64,000 nucleotides of DNA from Quillaja saponaria (Eukaryota > Streptophyta > Magnoliopsida > Fabales > Quillajaceae), in contig CM055612.1 in the NCBI GenBank assembly GCA_029379385.1, positions 16,988,001 through 17,052,000 on the forward strand, given 5' to 3'. The position numbers and the translations under genes are program-made. Each line of letters opens with the position of its first letter. The first letter of the stretch is position 1. Positions 22,630 to 33,655 of this stretch are shown here, piece after piece. The notes under the pieces are model-generated. The model was not told the origin of the DNA, did not search any database, and worked only from the letters and a program-made list of their open reading frames with translations.

Positions 22630-25600
22630 TACAAGACCCATCATAAATAAACCTGTCTTAGATATCATCTTTTGTTATTATGCTTGTATATTAGTAATGG
22701 CCCAATTTAAATAAACAAATTTTAATTATTTACGACCAAATAATAGTTTATTTGCAAACAAGACAATTGCTATTATTTTTTTCTAAATCAACCCTTTTAC
22801 ATGGGTGATGGCCCACAATTGTAGCAATATTGAAAATTAAGAAAATAAACCTAACATTCATTTTCTCAATTTGCTTTCTATTCTTCTTACTCATTTTCAA
22901 TTCTCTACCTCTCCCTCACTCTCCGACTTCACATCACATCTCACTCTTCTGCAAGCCACCATGTATTGGTGGTAAGTCTTTAACCCACCGATGCTTCACG
23001 GAAAAAGCTCAGAGACCATTTTACAAAAGGAGATTAGGATCCAAACTTGCCTCACCTGATCTCATTTGCTTATAAGGGTGAAGCATTTTTTTTCGAATTT
23101 AGATCTGGCTACTTTTAAACCTTCCTATTCTTCATCTTCTTCAATTTTAATTGCACGGAGAGTTCGGGGAGTTTTCATGGCTTCTCCTACTAGATTAAAC
23201 TATATGGCTTTCAAATCCTCTGAAATTTCAAGTATTAGTAATAGGAAGGTGGATCAGTTTTGACAATGGTTTCATGCTTGTTAAGTAGAATTGAGTCAGC
23301 TCCATTATTCTTTTGGGCTTTAGTGCATACCAAAGAGTTCATTTGGTTTGACTAGTATGTAGATCATTGCATTGCATTGGAATTCTTTTCCTGTTTTTCG
23401 CACCTTACATGTTGTGAATTTTCATTGTTTATAGTAGCTGCTAGAAGAGTATTAAAATATTGTTGAGCTAACACTGACTTATTACCCATATTGAAACCCA
23501 AAAGAAAAAAAAAAAAAAAAAAGACTTGTTCCTTGATGAAAATTTTGAATTTGGGAGTTGGTAGACAAGTTCTTCCTTTTTGTATGGTGCTTTTTCAAAA
23601 ATTCTATTTTTTTTATATATTTCATACTACATGAAGAAGATTGGTCACTACTACTAATAATCAGGTTTGTAAAGCATCTATTTTATTTTTATGATAGCCA
23701 TAATAGTAGCATTTATATGTCTTTGATGTTCTTCTAACATGGGTGCTTCAGATTGATTTTTGTAGAACAGGCTGGATGGTTGTTTATTAGAGCACTAAGA
23801 AGAGAGCAAGCTAGCCTAACTGTCCTATACCAAGGGTAAGCTCTTATTGTTATTCTCATCTTAAATTCTTTAGGTTTGTATCAATTTTGTTTTACTGCAT
23901 TTTAGAAAGATAATAAAATACTGGCTTGTTATTTCAAATACTGGCTTGTTTTTTTAGAGATTGATTGCAGATACATGATAATTTTATTGCGATGGTACTT
24001 ACCAGTCTTAAATAAACCCGTCGTAGATAAATTATCTACTATGGGCAAGTAGTTATCTAAGAAGAGATGCACCGTCTCGAGTAATAAACATAAAAAATTT
24101 CAAATTTGATATTTTTATTATTTTCTGAGATGGTACTACACTTATCTACAACAGGATACACCTCTCTTAGATATTATAAGTAATAAGTTTTAATTTTTGC
24201 TTTTATCAAAGACGGGTTAATATTATCTACAATGGGATTTTACCTGTCTTAGATATTAATTATTTTTTACATCATATCACATATCCACGATGGGCTTTTT
24301 TCAATTTTGCCTATCTTAGATATCTTTTTGGCTGTCGTAGATAGCTTTCCCCCAATATCAAAATCACAAACCGAACCCAAATTTTAGACGATCCTTCTTG
24401 TGTCTTCAAGGCCTAAGAGTGCGTGTCCGATGCAACTGAGTATTTCTGGTGAGTCGTTCAACCTTGCTAGCAATTGGATTTCTGCTGAATAAATTTTTCT
24501 CTTAACTCTAACTCTCTAATTCTCTTAATTTCAGTTTCTCCTCGCCCTATTTGTCACTGCTCATCTGTTTGCCAGCCCGTATTATCGCTACTCAGTTTCT
24601 AGTGAGACTTTCTCTCTTACTGTCTCTTTCTTTCTTTCTCTCCCTATCTCCCTCTTCCTTTCTCAATCTATCTTTGTCTCTTATTGCTAAAACTTTTTTC
24701 ATTTTTAATTGATTTTGTTTGCAAATGGGTTTGCTTAAGAAGCCTTATGAAATCTCTGTACTATATAACGCTCAGGTAGCTTTGATTGTGCTGTCTACCA
24801 AAGAAATTTTTTTGGAGTATTCCACAGATTCCAAGTTCATATATATTACTGTCTCTCCTTCTTTATATGAAAAGTTAAATTTCTATAAATTATTTATTTG
24901 TTCTTCTTGAAGCTAGCTAGAAAATATTGGTTTTTTTTCAGATTTCTAATTTATATTTTTGTCATTTGGGTATTGTTCTTCTTGATTTTGCTAATACCTT
25001 TCACTTATAGTAGAGTGAGACATATCATGGAAATGTATAGCTCATAGGGAATTAGAAAGCCCCAAAATATACAGCCGATTGCAAGTGGTATTAATGTCAC
25101 CTATCCTAGTGCTGCTGTTAATGCAAGCATAATAGGTAGTACATAAGCCTTGTGTTAAACTTTCACACTCAATCATTTTTCTAAGCTCACCATCAATGGG
25201 TAGTCCTGTTGCTACTCATTCCCTTCGTTTATGTCTTAAGCTTGCTAAAGGGTACACAGGAATCTCAAGCACTATATTCGGTATTATGCATCTCTCTTCA
25301 TCCTTTTATTTTTCTGCACTCTGTATGAACTCTCATTCCTCTTTATTGATAGGAATTTTTTGTCTATGATATTATGGGAATTACTTTATGCTATGTTCAT
25401 CTGAAACAAGAAGACCCAATTCATATAAGTTTCAATTTTGGGCTTTAAATATTTCAAGTTTCGTTTCTCTACTTTAAGTTACTTTCAATTCCAAAATTGA
25501 CTTGTTTATCATAGTAACTAACCATGTTGCATCCATATTAGACTAATTGTTCTGTTAGTTATACTTATATTTTTCTTAGGTTCTAAAGCATGATGAATGT

Positions 25601-27196
25601 GATGTTTGATGTTACTTGTTATATAATATTGAAACTCTTGATTTGTTTTTACGTGGGATTGGTAGTGCTATATTAATTTCTTTCTTTTTTCTTTTTGTGA
25701 TCTTTGTCTATTAATATATGTGTGATTTTATAGAATTAAATATCTCCTATGAGATTTCATCAATACAAGTACAATAAGAAACAATAATATTTACTGGAAC
25801 AATAAGACATAGTATTATTAATATTATGCTACATTGGTGTTCACATATATATGATCTACTTATAATATATTAAGGTAATAGTAATTCTCAAATATTCAAA
25901 GTTAACATCTTAGGAGTAAGAGTATAGTAACTAAGCATGGTATCACAGTTAAGACTTTCATTCTACCCCTAAGTCATGGATTTGATTTCCGATTTCCCAT
26001 CAAACTAAATATATATATATATAATCAACTCTTCTAAATAAACCTCTAAATAAACATCCATTTGTTTTATTTTATTTTATTTTATATAACACCTATCTAG
26101 TATCTACTTTGTATGAGTGCCAATAAGATCCCATCTTATTTGTTTTCGTGCATAATTACACTGAATGACTGAAGTAACTATTCCTTTAGACTAACTAATA
26201 ATAAAAACTGGTAACAAGTCGTCATCCTTCTTTGATGTAGGCAAATTTTAGTTTTCTATGCGCACAGATTAGATATTGTGTAGCAGTAACAAAATTTTAT
26301 GAAAGGAAAAAAATTAATTACATAATATTAACTGCATGTTTCATCAAGTTTAAGAATCCTGTACTTTCCAAACTCTGCAAACAAAAGTGTGTATAGCAGA
26401 AGCCACTTGAGCCTTTTTTATGTCATTTTTTCTAAATATTAAGAGGACCCTTTTTGAAGAGTTACCCTTGCCCATCCTCAATTGAACGTGGGGAACATAA
26501 ATAATTATGTGTCTATATCATTAATCATTAGATTAGGACCCCACACTTTGGTGACTTTTTTAGCAATGCAATGCTATGATTTTATATAAAGTCACAAAGA
26601 CTTAAAATGTAGCGCTAACATTGTTTTTTATTTTCTAATATGTAGGAAAATAAAGTTACTGATACTTATATGACAGTGGAATACCTAAATTGTTTTTTGT
26701 CATTGCCCATTCATTTTATTTGAAATCGTTAGATTATAATCTGACTTTTTTTTTTTAAACTAAACTTTACTAGGACTTGGGACAGGCCTTTGGATTTTTT
26801 TAATTTTCAAGAAAAAACAAAGGCTAGAGTATATTCTTACTTTGTGGTATAATTTTGAGTGAATACTATCTATGTATCTGATTTGTGTTGCCATTGATGT
26901 TGGGTTTTCGTTTGTTTTTTGGGTTATAAGCATTGATGCTTAATAGTGTGTTGTACTTGTTTATAGCTCTACACACAATTTTGTTTGTTCTTCTTCATAT
27001 GATGTTTATGATTAAGAGCTTGATGTTCTTTTCTACAAAGAATTCATGGCTGCTTTAGTTGTTTGCTATCTAGGATTTAATGTAGGACTACAGCTTTGAA
27101 CTTTATTAGTAACCATTGGTAGAAGTTGGGAATCTCATAATTGGTAGCAAGTGTTCTCCTTTTTAAGGTCAAATCTTGCTATTAACATGCAGAAAC
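22630..27196 (+). other. CACTA II 5' non-coding region and introns
   Basis: No supported protein gene. Subterminal words such as GTCTTAGATATC occur at 22630-22760, and denser ones (CCCGTCGTAGATAAATTATC and relatives) at 23983-24370. The stretch around 22619-22670 recurs, diverged, at 23983-24034. From about 24400 the layout suggests a 5' UTR with a GGTGAGTC donor near 24449 and a pyrimidine-rich tract with TTTCAG near 24534. An A-run sits at about 23504-23522. The part at 25620-26300 is the one shared with CACTA copy 0. Short frames here, for example at 22830-23075, have no recognisable content. Confidence 0.6.
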
Positions 27197-29248
27197 ATGG
27201 ATCTTGATTGTAGTTGGATGGATCACCCACGAGCTGTTCGTGGGACATTGACAGTTGAATTTAAGTCTGGAGTTGAAGCTTTTCTCGACTTTGCGTTTCA
27301 TCATCTGACATGTGTCAATTCTGGAAAAATTAGATGTCCTTGCTTGGTTTGTTATCATACGAAATTTCTAGATCAAGATGATGTTACTGTTCACTTATAC
27401 AAAAATGGCTTTGTTAAGAATTACAATAACTGGACCCTTCATGGCAAGAGTTGGATTGATCAACCTTCAGTAGATAATGTAATATTTGATGATTTTGGAG
27501 AAACTAGTTAGATAGAAGACATGGTAATAGATGTTGCTAGGCCATATTTCAATTTTTTTGAAGAAGATCCAAATCCTGATATTGCCAAGTTTATAAAAAA
27601 TTTATCAGACGCAGATGAGCCATTGTGGGAAGGTTGCAAGACACACTAAGCTAACTGCAGTCACACAACTTTTGAATTGTAAATTTGAATTCAATGTGTT
27701 TGAGAGTTGTTATTATCAGTTTATGACAGTATTTAAATCTATGTTGCCAGATAGGAATAAACTGCCACTAAACTTTTATGAAGCGAAGAAGGTAGTTAAA
27801 GTTTTGGATCTCGGGTATCAAAAGATAAATGCATGTCCAAATGACTGTTTATTGTACTACGACAATGACAAATCTAAGGCAGAATATTATATTTGTGGTT
27901 GTCCCCGGTATAAACCAAAACAAAACAAAAATCAATCTAATGTACCCGAAAAAGTGGCACGTTATCTACCAATAATACTAAGACTTCAAAGACTTTATAT
28001 GGTAAAAAGCACCGCTAGACATATAAGGTGGCATAAGTTTGGCATTCGTGAAAAAGAAAACATGATTGTCCATCCGTTAGATGTAGAGGCTTGGAAACAC
28101 TTTGACAATACTTTTCCTGAGTTTGCAGAAGAATTCAGGAATATTCGTTCTGGTCTATCCTCTGATGGTTTCACTCCATTTGGTAATTCATCATCTCCTT
28201 ATTCTTACTGGTCAGTTTTCATTACACCATACAATTTGTTGCCAAGATTATGCATGAATGAGAAATATTTGTTCTTGACATTAATAATTCTTGGTCCATT
28301 TCATCCTGGTAAGAATATAGACATTTATTTAAGGCCATTGGTTGATGACTTGAAAAAGTTATGGGTGAAAAGTGTGATAACTTATGACGCGAGACTTAGA
28401 AATCACTGTAGGGGCTAATGGCAAACAGAAAGTAAATAAAGCTGCATATACCTTAAATAAGAAAGAGAAAAAATTGGTTTGCTGATAGGTTAAAAATTAA
28501 AAGTTTCCAGATGGGTATGCTTCCAATTTGTCCTGATGCGTGAAAGTCAATGAATGCAAGTTATATGGTATGAAAAGTCACGATTGTCATGTTTTTATGG
28601 AGAGATTGATACCTATAGCATTTCGAGACTTTGTAAAAGATTGTATTTGGGATGCTTTGACAGAATTTAGCACTTTTTTCAAGGATATATGTGCAGTTGA
28701 ATAACGGGTTGGACAAATAGAATTACTTGAGAATAACAATGTGGTCGCCTTGTGCAAAATTGAAAAGATATTTGTTCTAGCTTTTTTTGAGTCTATAGAA
28801 CATCTAATCATTCTTTTGGCCTATGAAGCTAAAGTTGGCGGTCCAGTGCAATGCCGATGGATGTATCCATTTGAGAGGTAACATATACAACTCAATAAAT
28901 GTAATATATGTTACAACATATATTAAAGGTGTATTTTATAATCTTTTTAGGTGTATGCATAGCCTTAAAAAGAAGGCTCGTAATAAAGCACGGGTCGAAG
29001 CATACACTTTAGAGGAGAATTCAAATTTTTGCTACCACTATTTTGCTAGCAACATTCAAACCAAGTTGAGACAAGTAAGCCACAATGATGATGGTGGAGA
29101 TAAGGAGGAAGACCACCTTTCTATTTTTTGTTATTCAGGAAGAACAATTGGTCGTGCTAATTTTAGAGATCTAGAAGATAATGAATATAAAGCAGCAAAG
29201 CTATATGTTCTCCTGAATTGTGACGAGCTGAGTCCATATGTGGAGTAA
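27197..29248 (+). pseudogene. CACTA transposase: Transpos_assoc, Transposase_21, DUF4218 (copy II)
   Basis: Starts MDLDCSWMDHPRAVRGTL and contains the transposase-associated domain (VEAFLDFAFHH, GKIRCPCLVCYH, VTVHLYKNGFVKNY). The first frame stops at TAG 27509-27511. A 2-base loss near 27642 shifts frame, after which Transposase_21 runs open to 28385 with LSSDGFTPFGNSSSPYSYW. There about 0.55 kb, including the second catalytic Asp block (NDFHAYAMLSGW in copy III), is deleted between TATGACGC and GAGACTT. DUF4218 follows to 29248, broken by the shared TGA at 28483-28485. It ends at a plausible donor, GTGGA/GTAAAT. The product would have been the nuclear CACTA transposase. Confidence 0.85.
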
Positions 29249-29320
29249 ATTTCTAAATACATAATCTTATTATTGTTGAAGATATATTCTAATCAGATTA
29301 TTGTTAAATTTTTGTTGTAG

Positions 29321-30339
29321 CCAATACGATGCAATGCTACGATAACAAAAATATGGAATTTCTGATCAACAAATTCAAAAATTACGTGATAAGAATTTTG
29401 TAAATTGGTTTCTTGATCTTGTAAGAAACATATTCTAATCAAATTCATGTTGTGCATTGTTTTAACTATAATATATTTTTCTTTAATTGATAGGTGATGT
29501 ATGATTCAACTATTGATAAACAAATAAGGGATATAAGGCATCATTTGAGTAGGCGTGTTAAAACGTATAAAGGATATGTTGTCAACAGATTCAATTTTCA
29601 TAGACAAGAATATGGAAAATATAAGAAAATGATGAATAGTGGTGTATGTGTGAAGGGTGAATGTTACAATGAAAATGAAGTTGAGTGGTATGGTATGTTG
29701 ACTGAAATAGTAGAACTTGAATACCATGGGAAGAATATTGTTGCACTGTTCAAATGTAATTGGTATGATCCAGAGAAAGGGATTAAAGTAGACCTTAAAC
29801 ACGGTTTTATTGAAATCAATCATCAATCATGTTACAATAAATATGAGCCATTTGTGCTGGCAAAACAAGCTACACAAGTATATTATATGTCATACCCTTC
29901 TCCAAAGAAAGAAAGACAAGATTGAGAGGTTGTTTGTAAGATAAAGGTTAGAGACAATGTTCATGCTGCAATGGTAGAGTTAGAAGATAATGAACCAGTG
30001 CTTATAGTTACAGAATGCTTACAGGAGGATCTAACTAGTTTTGTAACACCAGTTCTTCCTGATCATGATCTAGATCTTCCAGGAATCCTAGTTCGTGATG
30101 GTTCATCGAAAGAGGAAGATGATGGTGAAGATATAGACAAACTTAGGAAGAGAAAAAGAAAAATTAGAAGACATGCCAAAGATTTAGAAGAAGAAAAAGA
30201 AAAAGAGGAAGATGAATATGACGACAATGATGACGATGAAGAGGAAGAATATCAAGAGGAATATGATGAAGATGAGGAAGATGAAGATGAGGAAGAAGAA
30301 GAAGAGGAAGAGGAAAATGAAGAAAAGGATAATGAATGA
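29321..30339 (+). pseudogene. CACTA transposase C-terminal exons: DUF4216 and acidic tail (copy II)
   Basis: A short exon (29321-29420) reads QYDAMLR then a stop where relatives have Gln, continuing KYGISDQQIQKLRDKNFVNW, and ends at GTAAGAAA. The next exon, from 29494, encodes DUF4216: RRVKTYKGYVVNRFNFHRQE, VCVKGECYNENEVEWYGML and CNWYDPEKGIKVDLKHGF. TGA at 29923-29925 interrupts at RQD. The frame reopens with ELEDNEPVLIV and ends in a basic RKRKRKIRR patch followed by about 45 mostly Glu/Asp residues. The acidic tail is present in all three copies that reach this point. Confidence 0.8.
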
Positions 30340-30525
30340 ATTTATCTCTTTGCTATTAAGCTTGTCTATTTATTTTAATTTGTACCTCATGTATTAATAT
30401 GATTAATATTATTGTTAGAAAACTTGACATTTAATGCATGTTTATATATTATAAATCATATTGCAGTTTAATTTATTATAAATTATTTGACATAAGTTTT
30501 GACACTTTTTTCAAATAATGTTGTT

Positions 30526-31601
30526 ATGGGGAGAGGTACGATAGGACAAGATGTTAGATCTTCTGGAGGTCGTGGTAAAGGAGATTCATCATCCTCGAGG
30601 GGCCGCGGTATAGGAGATTCATCATCGTCAAGAGGTCATGGTAGAGGTGATTCATCATAGTCGAGAGGTTGTGGTAGAGACGATTCACCATCCTCAAAGG
30701 ATCATGATAAAGGTGATCTGGTTGCTTCAGGTGCAGGATGTACCAAACTTGGTGCCTCAGTACCAAGTGAAGGAGATGGAGGAGGTGATGACAGAGGTGT
30801 TGTGTTTGCATCATCAATTGTAGGACATAGTAGAGTTGATGCGTCCTTTAGTAATGGAGTTCAGGCGACATGCGATGACTCAGATGCTTTGATCTTATAT
30901 GGAGATACATTACCTATAGGAGATCCTTCTGTAGGCAATACATCCATCAGTATTAACATGTCTTAAATAAATTCATTTATCTATCATTATTTTTATATTG
31001 ACTTTGTGTTTAATTTAGGTGAGAACAATGCTGTGTTACCTCTCGTAGAGGTAGAGGCACTAATAAGACTTATCTTACTACTACTATTAATAGTGATCAT
31101 CCAGAAATAAATATTTGTGAACGGTAAATCTTAAAAATTATATTTTTTGGAAAGATATGTGTGATATTTTTAGATCAGAAGATTAGAAAAAATTATCTGA
31201 GATTAGAAAGAAAAATAGATTGGCTAATGAAGAAACAATTAATCATGTGGGTAGATCTAGACCGATACCTATTCATGCTAAGGACTTGGTACAAATATGT
31301 GAATTTTAGTATTTTACCATGTTATTCGAATTAGATTCTAAACTCATACTAATTTATAATTACTAATATGCTAAATACTTAGGAGGAAACCCTTGGAAGA
31401 CCAGTGAAAGATATTGAGGTTTTTAATAAAACTCATGAAGTACATACATTCTAATCATAGGTTGTGTTATTTATATACATTCTATTCATATAGTTAGATA
31501 ATTATAGGTTATGTTATTTACAAGTTCAATTTTTGTTTGAAATTATCAGGCTAGTGATGATGATCAACATGATGATGATGCCATTATTGGTGATAACTAA
31601 T
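30526..31601 (+). pseudogene. Second CACTA gene, Transposase_24-like with RG repeats (copy II)
   Basis: This is the only copy that keeps an ATG, giving MGRGTIGQDVRSSGGRGKGD. Four 11-residue GRGRGDSSSSR-type repeats follow, interrupted by a TAG in unit 3, then a region with VGHSRVDASFSNGVQ. After a likely intron (acceptor near 31018) come short exons. One holds KNRLANEETINHVGRSRPI, resembling the nRxk...hxtGSksf block of PF03004; another, GRPVKDIEVFNKTH, resembles its LGRpptplEvFxktH block. An Asp/His-rich DDDQHDDD end leads to TAA at 31599-31601. Known CACTA elements often carry such a second gene for a DNA-binding accessory protein. Confidence 0.65.
30568..30699 (+). repeat. 33-bp coding minisatellite, 4 units (copy II)
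   Basis: Units of 11 codons, G-R-G-x-G-D-S-S-S-S-R, followed by a diverged partial unit (DHDKGD). Confidence 0.85.
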
Positions 31602-32022
31602 CAAATTGCAACCTTTTTTCTTAAATGACTTTACTTTTATTGTGTAGTTTGAATAGTTAATTACTTTGATTTTGTTGTTTCGAAACTAGCTACTGTTATG
31701 ACTGAACTAATATCTTTAAGAATTCTTTTTCTTTTTCTATTATGTCATAACTAATTAGGTTGTGTTATTTAATATTGATTGGAGTATTGATACCCAAACA
31801 AAAATCTCATGTTCTTATGGTATTGAATTGTTCTTTTTATATTGTGGTATTGAATTTTGGATTTTGGTTTTGTATGGATGAATGTATATTTATAGGTGAA
31901 AGATATTTTGGCATGATCATCTTTTATTACTTCTATAATAAAAATAAAAAAACCTGGACTATCTATGACGGGCAATCTTCTATAACTATTCACGACGGGT
32001 GGGACATTTCATTATCTACAGC

Positions 32023-32203
32023 GGACACTTATTATCTATGACGAGAAATGCTCGTCTTTGATAATTTGGCGCCGTTTTGCGCTAAAACTTATCCAAGACC
32101 CTTATATTATCTAAGACGGGATACCCGTCGTGGATATATTTTGGCTCAAAATGGTGCCAAATTATCTAAGAGGGGCATTTCCCGTCGTAGATAATAAGTG
32201 TCC
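32023..32203. repeat. CACTA subterminal palindrome (copy II)
   Basis: Arms 32023-32082 and 32143-32203 are inverted copies (GGACACTTATTATCTATGAC against ATAATAAGTGTCC) with a 60-base centre. The same structure occurs in copies I and III. Confidence 0.85.
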
Positions 32204-32355
32204 ATTGTAGATAATGGATTATCCACAACGGGTTTATTACTATTGTAGATGCTTATTATTAGTGACGGCGTTTTCTACGTCGGGTCTATCTGTGACGGTT
32301 TCCGGTCGTAGATGTCTCTATGATGGTATTTTTGATTATCTAAAACGGTTTTTGC

Positions 32356-32385
32356 CCGTCTCAGATAACTTATTTTCTGGTAGTG
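32356..32385. repeat. Right terminal inverted repeat of CACTA II
   Basis: Ends TTTTCTGGTAGTG, the inverse of CACTACCAGAAAA, a typical CACTA terminus. It is followed by TATTAAATC, MIR-unit sequence. Confidence 0.85.
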
Positions 32386-33433
32386 TATTAAATCAATTTG
32401 TGCATTAAAAAAAAAATTTTTGAGATACCACATTGTTTATTTCTTCATTTTGTTCTTTGGATTTTATAAAAAAAAAAATACAAACCACTAGAGGTAAGCT
32501 ACCTATAAAAATTTACCAAATAGGAAGAAGAAGATTATATAGTGCATGTGCATAACTGTAATATGTACACACGTTATTTTACATATATAAAAAATTTATT
32601 TTTCATTTTTTTTTTCAAGCTGTATAAAAATTAGTATAACAATTTTATTTTTATTATTGGTACAAAAGGGAATAACATTAAGTAAAAAACAATAGAAAGT
32701 CTTGGGCTAACTCCCATCAAATCAACCATAAACATGCACTAAAACTAAGAACAATAAAGAATAACTTAAGGTTTTTGGATGACATTTCCCAATTTTACTA
32801 GTTCATCAGCAATTCAGCATAATTATTAGACTCTTTGAAGTAATGCTTAATGCTGGAAGGAGTCCGTCCATCAAGTTACTGTAGTCATATATCAAGTTGT
32901 TCTCAATTCAACAAAATCATTGAACCAAAAAACAACTACAAACTAAAGATGGAAACTTCAATTGTTTTTTGTTCAATGGTTCATATTGCCATATCCCATA
33001 AGTTTACAATTGTTTCTTCAATTATATCTTCAAACCCTAATTGAATATGAAAAAGGATACTGATTAAATTAGGTAATTCAAGGCCTAAACAATGGGTAAA
33101 AATAAAAATAAAATTAATTATAGAAAAATGGAAAGTCTCCTCCTAAATAAAAAGAAATTAGAAAGAGAAGTATTTCTCCAAAAGAAATGGAAACAAATGC
33201 ATAATAGAAGGAAAGTTTCCCTCCTAAATACAGAAAATAGAAATCAAGTCTTTCTCGAAATAAAAGAAAACTTATAATACATAAAGTAAAAGGAAAGTCA
33301 TAGGCCCATTATAGCAATTAAGAAATTAACTAAATATTAATTACGCAAATTGGATTCTAAAAGGAAAGTAACTAATGTATTTCATCATTCAAGTTCAACG
33401 GTTCATATTACATCTAGACCATTTGCCTTAGCC

Positions 33434-33442
33434 TATATATAA
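33434..33442 (+). promoter_or_regulatory. TATA box of miR159-like gene 3
   Basis: TATATATAA, 71 bp upstream of the hairpin, in the same context as unit 2. Confidence 0.6.
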
Positions 33443-33504
33443 CTCATAACACACTTAATATAGATATGCATATTTAGGTTAATTTTTATTAGAGTTTTTG
33501 ATTT

Positions 33505-33655
33505 GGTTTTAAGCCAAATTCGGGGCTCTCTGTTCTCTAACTCTAGAAGAAGGTGATGGTAGAACTTAGCTGCAAGTTCATGAAAAACTCTGATGGGTTA
33601 CCTTTTATCTCTTTGGAATTGGATTGAAAGGAGCTCTGATTGTGACTCTGAGGCC
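33505..33655 (+). ncRNA. MIR159: miR159-like hairpin 3 (type B)
   Basis: Putative mature strand at 33618-33638, core TTGGATTGAAAGGAGCTCTG: the miR159 core with A for G at one central position and T near the 3' end. The 5' arm from C33521 (CGGGGCTCTCTGTTCTCTAA) pairs with it; T33536 faces A33623. The mature strand is identical to that of unit 5, making a second lineage beside type A. The central change lies near the position opposite a target cleavage site, so target choice could differ from type A. Confidence 0.75.

Larger units (their letters stand above)
22600..32385 (+). mobile_element. CACTA (En/Spm-like) element, copy II, with both ends
   Basis: The most complete CACTA copy (9.8 kb). 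The left end is CACTTCAAGAAAATC and the right end is the inverse of CACTACCAGAAAATAAG; the first 30 bases of the two ends agree at 23 positions. Inside are subterminal repeats, a transposase pseudogene (27197-30339) and a second Transposase_24-like gene (30526-31601). The flanks do not match: TGC and gypsy gag on the left, TAT and MIR unit B on the right. A clean insertion should have equal 3-bp flanks, so this copy looks chimeric. Stops and a 0.55-kb deletion disable the transposase. Confidence 0.8.

Noticed and set aside
22830..23263. Frames in the CACTA II 5' region considered as captured host exons
   Set aside because: Short, low complexity at the start, with no recognisable domain and no paralog in the window to test conservation.
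29506..29826. Minus-strand frame opposite DUF4216 (also at 39921-40241)
   Set aside because: A shadow of the transposase exon on the other strand.
30180..30339. Glu/Asp-rich frame considered as an independent acidic protein
   Set aside because: It is the in-frame C-terminal tail of the DUF4216-bearing transposase exon.
30554..30823. Frames on both strands rich in MMNLLYHD or VVVE/IHH repeats
   Set aside because: Out-of-frame readings of the 33-bp minisatellite; the GRGRGDSSSSR frame is the coding one.
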